Shown: in pieces, positions 1-6,654 of the stretch
How the letters are laid out: every line of letters begins with the position of its first letter
Position numbering within the stretch: the first letter of the stretch is position 1
Assembly (NCBI GenBank): GCA_002281855.1
Contig: NCHQ01000001.1
Span: 540,021-604,020, forward strand
DNA: 64,000 nucleotides
From: Rhodospirillales bacterium 24-66-33
GTDB taxonomy: Bacteria > Pseudomonadota > Alphaproteobacteria > Reyranellales > Reyranellaceae
Direction: 5' to 3'
The notes under the pieces: generated by a model
Database searches by the model: none
Told to the model about the DNA's origin: nothing
Seen by the model: the letters and a program-made list of their open reading frames with translations, nothing else
Program-made: the position numbers and the translations under genes

Positions 1-816
1 GTACCGGGCCACGAGATCGTGGGCATCGTCGACGCCGTGGGCACGGGTGTGTCGGCCGCACGGATCGGCAGCCGAGTCGGTGTACCGTGGCTCGGCGGAA
101 CCTGTGGCCATTGTCCGTATTGTGCGTCGGACAGGGAGAATCTCTGCGATCGTCCGGTCTTCACCGGCCTCACGAGGGACGGCGGTTTCGCCACCCACGT
201 CGTGGCCAGCGCGGACTTCTCGTTCGCATTGACGGGCTTCGACGACCCGGTGGCCGCGGCGCCGCTCTTGTGCGCCGGACTGATCGGGTGGCGGTCCCTC
301 AAGCTCTGCGGCGACGCGCACCGGATCGGCCTCTATGGCTTCGGCGCCGCCGCGCACATCATCGCCCAGGTGTGCCGATGGCAGGGCCGCGAGGTCCATG
401 CCTTCACCCGGCCGGGCGATTCTGCGGCGCAGGCGCATGCACGTTCGCTGGGAGCGTTCTGGGCCGGAGGCTCCGACGAGCGCCCGCCGCATCTTCTCGA
501 CGCGGCCATTCTGTTTGCGCCGGTCGGCGATCTCGTGCCGGCGGCGCTGAAGGTGGTCCGGAAGGGCGGACGCGTGGTCTGCGGCGGCATCCATATGAGC
601 GACATACCGTCCTTTCCCTACAAGCTCCTTTGGGAGGAGCGACAGATTCTCTCCGTCGCCAACCTCACGCGCGAAGACGCCCGGGAGTTTCTGGCGCTGG
701 CGCCGATGGTGCCTGTGAAGACGACGACGACCGTCTACCCGCTGGCGGCCGCCAACGAAGCCATTGCCGATCTGCGTGCGGGGGCCTTCCAGGGCGCGGC
801 TGTCCTGGTGCCCTGA
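1..816 (+). CDS. Zinc-dependent alcohol dehydrogenase, 5' end cut off by the window
   Basis: The frame is open from base 1 and the true start lies outside; 271 codons are present of about 330 usual for the family, so roughly the first 60 residues are missing. The first visible residues carry the PGHE motif of zinc medium-chain dehydrogenases (His and Glu near the catalytic zinc). A structural-zinc cluster follows at about residues 31-42 (C-GHC-YC-....-C pattern), then a Rossmann-type GFGAAA segment for NAD(P). It should oxidise alcohols or reduce aldehydes in the cytoplasm; the substrate cannot be read. The class is closest to the COG1064 (AdhA/YjgB-like) type. Downstream genes are stress or low-oxygen types, so it may belong to the same regulon, but its own promoter is out of view. 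Confidence 0.9.
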   Translation, partial: VPGHEIVGIVDAVGTGVSAARIGSRVGVPWLGGTCGHCPYCASDRENLCDRPVFTGLTRDGGFATHVVASADFSFALTGFDDPVAAAPLLCAGLIGWRSLKLCGDAHRIGLYGFGAAAHIIAQVCRWQGREVHAFTRPGDSAAQAHARSLGAFWAGGSDERPPHLLDAAILFAPVGDLVPAALKVVRKGGRVVCGGIHMSDIPSFPYKLLWEERQILSVANLTREDAREFLALAPMVPVKTTTTVYPLAAANEAIADLRAGAFQGAAVLVP

Positions 817-840
817 CCGGACAGGGCCGGTGCAGAGACT

Positions 841-889
841 TTGACATGGCGCAATGCGGTCGGTCGCGCCCTGGACGACCGTGCATCAC
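841..889 (+). promoter_or_regulatory. Weak candidate FNR/FixK-type promoter for the CBS-BON gene
   Basis: The box TTGACATGGCGCAA (841-854) fits the TTGAC-N4-ATCAA pattern with two mismatches in the right half. A GACCGT hexamer at 877-882 would act as -10 and place the transcription start near 889, exactly 41.5 bp from the box centre and 25 nt before the ATG at 914. The match is poorer than at the three other boxes nearby; it is kept because the geometry is identical. Confidence 0.4.
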
Positions 890-913
890 CAGATTGACCG
901 AAGGGAACGGGAA

Positions 914-1609
914 ATGCGCGCCAAGGACATCATGACCGAGAGCATCGTCTGCGTGAACGTGAAGGAGACGGTGTTCGATGCCGCCGAACTGCTGCTGGGC
1001 GCCGGCGTGAGCGCCGCGCCGGTCGTCAACGACAAGGGCAACGTGGTCGGGATCGTGAGCGAGGCCGATCTCATCCATCGCGCCGAGATCGAAACCGCGC
1101 CGCGCAAGTCCTGGCTGCTGCGCCTGCTGGACAGCGAGGCGACGGCCGCCCACGACTACGTCACGTCTCACGCCCGCAAGGTCGCGGACGTCATGACCCG
1201 CGAGGTCGTCACGGCGAGCGATGAAGCCACCCTGGGCGAACTGGTCGGGCTGATCGAGAAGCATCACGTCAAACGCATCCCGATCGTGCGGGACGAGAAG
1301 GTCGTCGGCATCGTCAGCCGGGCCAACCTGCTGGGGGCGCTGCTGTCGCGCGAGCCCGATGGCGCCGTCGGACTGCCCGACGACAAGAAGCTGCGCCACG
1401 CCGTGGTGGAAGCCTTCGACAAGCAGGCCTGGAAGTCGCGGTGGCCCGTGAATGTCGTCGTCAGCGACGGCGTGGTGCATCTCTGGGGGTTCGTCGGGGG
1501 CGAGGAAGTCCGAAAGGCCTACCGCGTTGCCGCCGAGAACGTGCCCGGTGTGAAAAAGGTCAAGAGCCACCTGCGTTCGATCCCCGCCACCGTCGGCATG
1601 GGCGTCTAG
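914..1609 (+). CDS. CBS-domain protein with C-terminal BON domain
   Basis: The protein has 231 residues. Two CBS repeats fill about residues 1-65 and 92-150: each begins with a DIMT or DVMTR segment and ends in VVGIVS. A BON domain lies at about 160-225 (WPVNVVVSDGVVHLWG, then GVKKVKSHL near the end). CBS pairs usually bind adenosine nucleotides and act as energy sensors; BON domains bind phospholipid or act in envelope stress, but no signal peptide is seen, so it is probably cytoplasmic. The ATG at 914 was chosen because the CBS domain starts right there; an upstream ATG at 854 would add a basic stretch that does not resemble the family. The FNR-like box at 841 and the stress neighbours suggest low-oxygen induction. 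Confidence 0.88.
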   Translation: MRAKDIMTESIVCVNVKETVFDAAELLLGAGVSAAPVVNDKGNVVGIVSEADLIHRAEIETAPRKSWLLRLLDSEATAAHDYVTSHARKVADVMTREVVTASDEATLGELVGLIEKHHVKRIPIVRDEKVVGIVSRANLLGALLSREPDGAVGLPDDKKLRHAVVEAFDKQAWKSRWPVNVVVSDGVVHLWGFVGGEEVRKAYRVAAENVPGVKKVKSHLRSIPATVGMGV

Positions 1610-2001
1610 GGCAGGGCGCGGTACCCCTCCAATTAGGCCTCTCGAGCGTGAGCACGACCGGGCCGAGAATAGCCCGGTCGGCCAGGAGGCGAGGACCCGG
1701 CAGTTGGTATTGGACCTGGTGGGCGACGACCAGCTTCTGGCCCTCGGCCGAGAAACGTGCAGGGCGGCGAAGCGGGTCGCCAGCAGGACCGGAAGACGTC
1801 GATGGATCGTGGTCATGCGCGTCCCTTCGCAGGCGAATGCCAACGTTCGACGGCTCAGCTTGCCCGGATTCGCCGCTGCTTCATTAACCTGCATCAACAG
1901 ACACCGGCCCGGCCCCGGCCCGCCACCGGTTTGATCTGGATCAGCCCTGGCCGCGCCGTTCCCGGCTACCGTGAGGTCGAAGGCGGGAAGGATTTTCCAT
2001 C
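1610..2001. other. Intergenic region without a supported gene
   Basis: About 390 bases. It holds an 8-bp inverted repeat (GACCGGGC at 1656-1663 and GCCCGGTC at 1672-1679) that could end transcription of the CBS-BON gene but lacks a T-run. Short open frames here (1704-1934, 1757-2149) have no ribosome site or family resemblance. The right end carries the FNR-type promoter described separately. Confidence 0.6.
1931..1979 (+). promoter_or_regulatory. FNR/FixK-type promoter of the secreted protein gene
   Basis: The box TTGATCTGGATCAG (1931-1944) matches the FNR consensus TTGAT-N4-ATCAA with one mismatch. TACCGT at 1967-1972 has the TANNNT pattern of a -10 hexamer. The inferred start near 1979 is 41.5 bp from the box centre, the classical class II activation distance, and 23 nt before the ATG at 2002. 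Confidence 0.72.
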
Positions 2002-2631
2002 ATGCAGGCTCTGCGGCGGATTGTGCGAACGGCGCTGGTGGCCGGCATTGTCACCGGGCTGTGCTTCGCTCCTGTCCTGGCGGGCGACCTTGATGCCCAT
2101 GCGGGCTGGACCCTGGAACAGGGTGTCGACCTGCCCAGCTACGCGCTGATCGAGCCGCGTAGCCGCAATCTGAACCTGGATGCCCTGGTGCTGGCCTGCG
2201 AACCGGCGAATGATCATCGCATCCTGCAGCTCCAGCTCTACCTGACGAACGATGGTCCCCTGATGCCCGATGGCGTGGCAGCCGGCCGGGCCAAGCATGA
2301 TCCGCGCGCCGAGATCGTCATCGACGATCAAGTGTTTCCCGTCGGCCTTCTGTTCGCCGAAGACCATGTCGTGCTGAGCGACGAGACCCGGGAGATGTTT
2401 CCGCGCCTGTCCGAGCGCCTGCTGGATGCGATCGAGCAGGGCACGACGATGCAGCTGCGCTTCGACCTCGTCGCCGAACCGACGGGTGAGCCCGCTGCCT
2501 TCGACGGGGAGGCGGTGATCGACCTGCAGGCCGGTCCTGCGCAAATGCGCGGCGCGGCTGTCGCCGCGGTGCGCCGCTGCGCCACGGGCGCGGCACCGCA
2601 GAGCGTGGCATTCGCCAGCCCACGCCGTTGA
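2002..2631 (+). CDS. Secreted protein of unknown function
   Basis: The protein has 209 residues and begins with a clear Sec signal peptide: a basic start (RRIVR), a hydrophobic core and a likely cleavage after VLAG near residue 27. No family is recognised. The mature part is acidic and mixed, with two Cys (about 70 and 197) that could form a disulfide in the periplasm. The start follows an AAGG-type ribosome site (GGCGGGAAGG) by a few bases. It is a single-gene unit under an FNR-type promoter and converges on the universal stress gene. A periplasmic role under low oxygen is an inference from that promoter alone. Confidence 0.78.
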   Translation: MQALRRIVRTALVAGIVTGLCFAPVLAGDLDAHAGWTLEQGVDLPSYALIEPRSRNLNLDALVLACEPANDHRILQLQLYLTNDGPLMPDGVAAGRAKHDPRAEIVIDDQVFPVGLLFAEDHVVLSDETREMFPRLSERLLDAIEQGTTMQLRFDLVAEPTGEPAAFDGEAVIDLQAGPAQMRGAAVAAVRRCATGAAPQSVAFASPRR

Positions 2632-2701
2632 AGCGACATCCGCTACGGAAGATCGGCACCCTCCCGGATGCCGACGTCCGAGAGGCACCGTTTGCCGGCC
2701 C

Positions 2702-3139
2702 TCACCGGTAGACGAGGACCGGTATGGAACTGTGGGTCAACACCTTCGCGGTTTCGCTGCCGAGAAGCAGGGCAGCTGCGCCGCGCCGACCATGGGAGGC
2801 CATGGCGATCAGGTCGCAGCCCTTCGCCGTGGCGGTTTCCATAATGGCCTTATACGGCAGGTCCTGCTCGAGATGCATGATCTCGCACGGCACGCCGAAC
2901 GCCTCGGCCTGGCGTCGGGCGTCTTCGAGGCAGCGCTCGGCCGCCTGCCGGGCGTGCTGCTCGTACGCCGAACGCGTGTCCGCAATCTGCGCATTGTCCA
3001 TGGAGAAGACATGAAACGGTTCGACGACGGTGACCACGGTGACTTTGGCGCCGGCATCGCGCGCCAGTTGCATGGCCTTCTGGACCGCCGTCGTTGAAAG
3101 CGGCGAGCCGTCCGTCGGAATGAGGATGTGCTTGAACAT
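2702..3139 (-). CDS. Universal stress protein (UspA family)
   Basis: The protein has 145 residues, the normal length for a single Usp domain. It starts MFKHILIPTDGS, a typical first beta strand with the conserved Asp, and ends with the ATP-loop pattern G-RRG--A-LLGS-(T/A) followed by (I)PVLVYR. That loop (GRRGAAALLLGSET, about residues 115-128) fits the ATP-binding subgroup. The longer frame reaching 3277 is not needed: GGGAGG lies just upstream of the ATG at 3139. An FNR-type promoter lies upstream on the same strand. Usp proteins of this kind are often induced by oxygen limitation in alphaproteobacteria. Confidence 0.95.
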   Translation of the reverse strand: MFKHILIPTDGSPLSTTAVQKAMQLARDAGAKVTVVTVVEPFHVFSMDNAQIADTRSAYEQHARQAAERCLEDARRQAEAFGVPCEIMHLEQDLPYKAIMETATAKGCDLIAMASHGRRGAAALLLGSETAKVLTHSSIPVLVYR

Positions 3140-3161
3140 GTCCCGATCCTCCCGATTGCAA

Positions 3162-3210
3162 CCGATGAAGGATATTGCAGAAGAAACACGCGCATCTTGA
3201 CGTGGATCAA
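3162..3210 (-). promoter_or_regulatory. FNR/FixK-type promoter of the universal stress gene
   Basis: The box TTGACGTGGATCAA (3197-3210) fits FNR/FixK sites in both half-sites. Reading leftwards, TATCCT (3174-3169) is a good -10 hexamer, giving a start near 3162. That is 41.5 bp from the box centre and 23 nt before the ATG. This is the best of the four boxes at the left end. Confidence 0.78.
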
Positions 3211-3232
3211 ACCGGCTCGCCTTCGGTGCCGG

Positions 3233-3281
3233 TTGAGATGGATCAGTTCGAGCGCGGCTCGCGGTGACTAGCCTCACCCGA
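3233..3281 (+). promoter_or_regulatory. FNR/FixK-type promoter of the small-protein/propeller operon
   Basis: The box TTGAGATGGATCAG (3233-3246) deviates from TTGAT-N4-ATCAA at one base in each half. TAGCCT at 3269-3274 provides a -10 and a start near 3281, again 41.5 bp from the box centre and 26 nt before the TTG start at 3307. It lies next to the oppositely facing box of the stress gene, so two divergent sites are 36 bp apart centre to centre. Confidence 0.65.
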
Positions 3282-3306
3282 CGGCAAGTCGAAACGGAGG
3301 ACAGCC

Positions 3307-3453
3307 TTGGCCTTCAAACATGTGATGCGCATCGACGATGCGTTCAGTGGCGTGCAGGTCGCCAGCAACCTGCTGCTGAGCGAGGCGACCGTGACCGAGA
3401 TCGTCGCGCCGAAGAAGGAACGTGAACGCGAAGCCGAGGCGGTGCTGCTGTGA
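3307..3453 (+). CDS. Small protein of 48 residues, first gene of a coupled pair
   Basis: I do not recognise it. The frame starts at TTG (3307), five bases after a strong GGAGGA ribosome site (3296-3301), and stops at 3453. The product begins LAFKHVMRIDD, has a hydrophobic middle (VQVASNLLLSEATVTEIV) and ends with a charged stretch KKEREREAEAVLL. The next gene's GTG overlaps its stop codon (GTGA at 3450-3453), which is typical of translational coupling. Position, ribosome site, overlap and the FNR-type promoter 26 nt upstream all support a real gene. It may be a partner or regulator of the downstream protein, but nothing in its sequence shows this. Confidence 0.62.
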   Translation: MAFKHVMRIDDAFSGVQVASNLLLSEATVTEIVAPKKEREREAEAVLL

Positions 3454-4568
3454 GTGTCGTGACGGGGGAGGCGGCAACGGCCGACATCGTCGTAAGCGGA
3501 GGCGGGTTGCGCGTCTGTTTCCGTCCGGCGCCACCGCTCACTCTGCACGGCGACAGCTGCTGGCGCACCGATGGCAACAGCCCGGTCCTTATCGGCCGGG
3601 ACTCTGCCGTTGCCTTCTTCTCCCGGTACGACCCGATCGGCCACACTCTGCGACGGGTCGGACGGCCCGATCTCCAGTTCGATGCGCCGCCCGTGCCGGT
3701 GAGGTTCCTCGACGATCCCGAGCCGGGGATCGGCAAATGGATCGAGGCGGTCTGGCAGGAGCCTGGCGGCGCGTTGCACGGTTGGTTCCATGCGGAGACG
3801 CCGGTCGCGGGTGCCAGCAAGCTCTTCCTGCCTCATATGGGGCGGGCGGTGTCCGGGGATGACGGGCTGACGTGGCGTCATCGCGGCGACCTGCTGCGTC
3901 TGCCGATCGACCGCACGGACCTGTCCTGGCGCAACGGGTTCTTTGCCGGCGGGTATGGCGATCTCAGCGCCCTTCCGGATCGGGAGGGCCGTTGGATCTA
4001 CGTCTTCTTCTCCAGCTACCATCCTGACGAGAAGGCGCAGGGCGTGACCGTGCTGCGCCTGCCGGCAGCGGATCCCTCGACGGCACCCGCGCTCTGGACG
4101 GAAGAGGGATGGTCGACCGACGGCCGTCGTCCGCCCCGGCCGCTCTGGCCAATGCGGCGCGGCTGGCGGCACGCCGATCCCGACGGCTTCTGGGGGCCTG
4201 CCGTGCACTACAACCGTGCGCTGGGAGCCTTCGTCATGCTGTTGAACCGGACCGCGGGCGGCACTGGCGATCTGGTGCAGGAGGGCATCTACGCAAGCGT
4301 CAATCGCGACCTGTCGGATCCCGAAGCCTGGAGCGCGCCACTCCGGATCGGTCGGGGTGGCGCCTGGTATCCGCAGGCGATCGGGCTGGAGGAAGGCTGT
4401 GGCGATGCCGAGGTGGGAACTGCCGGCCGTTTCTTCATGGCCGGCTTCTCCGCCTGGACGATCGAGTTCTCGCGTGTCGCGGACGAGGCCAAGACCGGCC
4501 AGCCGCTCGCCTGTACCGTGCCGCAGTTCGCGGCGTTGTTCGGCGCAGATCGCCGATGCCCGTGGTGA
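3450..4568 (+). CDS. Predicted beta-propeller protein resembling glycosidase-type propellers, function unknown
   Basis: The protein has 372 residues and no signal peptide or membrane span. It shows repeated aromatic-rich strands of the kind found in five-bladed propellers: W-E-V-Q-E-GG-LHGWFH, the SGDDGLTW blade motif, GDLSAL-DREGRWIYVFFSSYH, and VHYN-ALGAFVMLLNR. These resemble GH43/GH32-type folds and DUF-type propellers by pattern only; no catalytic triad can be assigned with confidence. It starts at a GTG overlapping the stop of the 48-residue gene, so both are probably made from one message under the FNR-type promoter. It could be a carbohydrate-active or a purely binding protein; being cytoplasmic argues against polysaccharide breakdown outside the cell. 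Confidence 0.72.
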   Translation: MSVVTGEAATADIVVSGGGLRVCFRPAPPLTLHGDSCWRTDGNSPVLIGRDSAVAFFSRYDPIGHTLRRVGRPDLQFDAPPVPVRFLDDPEPGIGKWIEAVWQEPGGALHGWFHAETPVAGASKLFLPHMGRAVSGDDGLTWRHRGDLLRLPIDRTDLSWRNGFFAGGYGDLSALPDREGRWIYVFFSSYHPDEKAQGVTVLRLPAADPSTAPALWTEEGWSTDGRRPPRPLWPMRRGWRHADPDGFWGPAVHYNRALGAFVMLLNRTAGGTGDLVQEGIYASVNRDLSDPEAWSAPLRIGRGGAWYPQAIGLEEGCGDAEVGTAGRFFMAGFSAWTIEFSRVADEAKTGQPLACTVPQFAALFGADRRCPW

Positions 4569-4727
4569 CCGGCACGCAGCGGCGATCGAGGCAGATCGAG
4601 TCCACCGCCGACCTGAGGCGGGGGCGATGATCTATTGGTGTCGAGCAGATAGCGCCTCGTCGCCGTTGATGCGATCGTGAGACCGCTCATCCCGACGGTC
4701 GTCCAAGCTGACTCTCGATTCCGATCG

Positions 4728-5477
4728 ATGGAACATTCTGTGAAAGCGCGAAAGCTCAGCCTGCGGGTCGACCCGGGAACCACCGTTTCGGCTCTCTATC
4801 GAGCGGCTCCGCATGCCGTAGCACTGCTGGTCCTCGCCCATGGGGCAGGCGCTGGCATGACGCATCCGTTCATGGCCGCCATGGCCGAGCGTCTGGCCGA
4901 AGCGTGTGTGAGCACCTTCCGGTTCCAGTTTCCCTATATGGAGGTCGGGTCGAAGCGGCCTGACCGGCCGGCCGTGGCGCATGCCGCGATACGGGCGGCC
5001 GTCGGCAAAGCGACGAAGCTCGCGCCGGCGCTTCCCCTGTTCGCGGGAGGCAAGTCTTTCGGGGGCCGCATGACGTCCCAGGCACAGTCGGTGGAACCCC
5101 TGCCGAACGTTCGCGGCCTGGTGTTGCTGGGGTTCCCGCTGCACCCGCCCGAAAAACCCTCCGTCGAGCGCGCGGCGCATTTGTCCGATATCCGAATTCC
5201 CCTGTTGTTCATCCAAGGGACACGGGATGCGCTCGCGCAGCCTGCGCTCCTGCAAGAGGTATTGAAGAGCTTGGGAAAGCGGGCCACCTACCGGCCTGTG
5301 AGAGACGCCGACCATTCGTTCGGTGTGCTCGTTCGATCGGGCCGCAGCGACCAGCAGGTCTTTTCCGAGGTTGCCGAAACCGCTGCGACGTGGATCGGCA
5401 AGCGCAAAGCCGTGCCACGATCCTCCGGCTCCCGCACTCCGATCCGTCCTGTCGGTAATGCACGCAAGGATGTGTAA
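4728..5477 (+). CDS. Alpha/beta hydrolase of the KANL3/Tex30-like group
   Basis: The protein has 249 residues from ATG 4728. It has the fold's HGAGAGM oxyanion segment (about residue 39), the nucleophile elbow GKSFGG (Ser near 104), an acid in QGTRDALA (about 167) and the catalytic His in DADHSFGV (about 195). That order and length fit the small KANL3/Tex30 (DUF1749-like) hydrolases, whose natural substrates are unknown. An upstream GTG at 4677 would add 17 residues and is not favoured, although neither start has a strong ribosome site. The 160 bases before it hold no clear promoter and no FNR box, so it is probably outside the left-hand regulon. Confidence 0.82.
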   Translation: MEHSVKARKLSLRVDPGTTVSALYRAAPHAVALLVLAHGAGAGMTHPFMAAMAERLAEACVSTFRFQFPYMEVGSKRPDRPAVAHAAIRAAVGKATKLAPALPLFAGGKSFGGRMTSQAQSVEPLPNVRGLVLLGFPLHPPEKPSVERAAHLSDIRIPLLFIQGTRDALAQPALLQEVLKSLGKRATYRPVRDADHSFGVLVRSGRSDQQVFSEVAETAATWIGKRKAVPRSSGSRTPIRPVGNARKDV

Positions 5478-5573
5478 GTGGTGGGCAAACCATAGTATCC
5501 CGCCTGCTCTCCCGCCGACCGGGCACATGCTCCGGACGGCAAATCGACAAGACTGAATGGAGCGGAGGAAACC

Positions 5574-6587
5574 ATGAAAGTATCTCGCAGGACGCTGCTT
5601 GGAGCGTCTGCTCTGGGCACTGCTGCCATTGCGGCCCCCTGGGTCGCGCGCGCTCAGAGCGCGGAATTCACCTACAAGTACGCCAACAACCTGCCGGTCG
5701 CCCACCCGATGAACCAGCGGGCCAAGGAGATGGCCGACGCGATCAAGGCCGAGACCAATGGCCGGGTCGAGATCCAGATCTTCCCGTCGAACCAGCTCGG
5801 TTCCGACACCGACATGCTGAGCCAGCTTCGTTCGGGCGGCATCGAGTTCTTCACCCTGTCCGGCCTGATCCTCTCGACGCTGGTGCCGGCGGCCTCGATC
5901 AACGGCATCGGCTTCGCCTTCCCGGACTATCCGTCGGTCTGGAAGGCGATGGACGGCGATCTCGGGCAGTACGTGCGGAACCAGATTGCCAAGGCCAACC
6001 TGGTCGCCATGGACAAGATCTGGGACAACGGGTTCCGCCAGACGACTTCCTCGACCAAGCCGATCCAGGGCCCCGAGGACCTCAAGGGCTTCAAGATCCG
6101 CGTCCCGGTCTCGCCGCTCTGGACGTCGATGTACAAGGCGTTCGACTCCGCGCCGGCCAGCATCAACTTCTCCGAGGTCTATACCGCACTGCAGACCAAG
6201 GTCGTCGACGGCCAGGAAAATCCGCTCGCGATCATCGCGACGGCGAAGCTCTACGAGGTCCAGAAATACTGCTCGCTCACCAACCACATGTGGGACGGCT
6301 TCTGGTTCCTGGCGAACCGCCGGGCCTGGGAGCGGCTGCCGGAGAACCTCCGGACGGTGGTCGCCAAGCATGTGAATGCCGCCGGCGTGAAGGAGCGCGA
6401 GGACGTGGCTCAACTCAATGCCGGCCTGCAGAAGGAGCTGACCGACAAGGGGATGGTCATCAACCAGCCGAAGCCGGACGCTTTCCGCGACAAGCTGCGG
6501 GCCGCCGGCTTCTACGCGGAGTGGAAGGGCAAGTACGGCGACGAGGCCTGGTCCATCCTGGAAAAGTACACCGGCAAGCTGAGCTGA
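5574..6587 (+). CDS. TRAP transporter substrate-binding protein (DctP family)
   Basis: The protein has 337 residues. A twin-arginine type signal (SRRTLLGASALG, cleavage after ARA near 27) sends it to the periplasm. The body has DctP landmarks: NNLPVAHPMN, GR-EIQIFPSNQLG near 65-75, and KGFKIRVP near 175, where the Arg normally pairs with a substrate carboxylate. It should therefore bind an organic acid. GGAGGAAAC precedes the ATG by a few bases. A strong hairpin follows and then the fused permease gene, the standard TRAP order of binding protein then DctQM. Which acid is bound cannot be told. Confidence 0.94.
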   Translation: MKVSRRTLLGASALGTAAIAAPWVARAQSAEFTYKYANNLPVAHPMNQRAKEMADAIKAETNGRVEIQIFPSNQLGSDTDMLSQLRSGGIEFFTLSGLILSTLVPAASINGIGFAFPDYPSVWKAMDGDLGQYVRNQIAKANLVAMDKIWDNGFRQTTSSTKPIQGPEDLKGFKIRVPVSPLWTSMYKAFDSAPASINFSEVYTALQTKVVDGQENPLAIIATAKLYEVQKYCSLTNHMWDGFWFLANRRAWERLPENLRTVVAKHVNAAGVKEREDVAQLNAGLQKELTDKGMVINQPKPDAFRDKLRAAGFYAEWKGKYGDEAWSILEKYTGKLS

Positions 6588-6597
6588 GTGCGACGCG

Positions 6598-6619
6598 CCC
6601 CGGCCCGGCAGGGCCGGGG
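6598..6619 (+). repeat. 9-bp GC hairpin between TRAP binding-protein and permease genes
   Basis: CCCCGGCCC (6598-6606) and GGGCCGGGG (6611-6619) form a perfect 9-bp stem with the loop GGCA. No T-run follows, so it is not a full intrinsic terminator. In binding-protein operons such hairpins commonly protect the upstream message and lower permease expression. Confidence 0.7.
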
Positions 6620-6654
6620 TGCCTTCCTTCCGCGGATCTGTTCGGAAAATCGTC

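Noticed and set aside
1704..2149. Short plus-strand frames before the secreted protein
   Set aside because: No ribosome site, no recognisable protein, and the FNR-type promoter lies within them.
4655..4668. FNR box before the alpha/beta hydrolase
   Set aside because: At the distance used by the other four promoters the sequence does not match; TTGATGCGATC nearby has wrong spacing.
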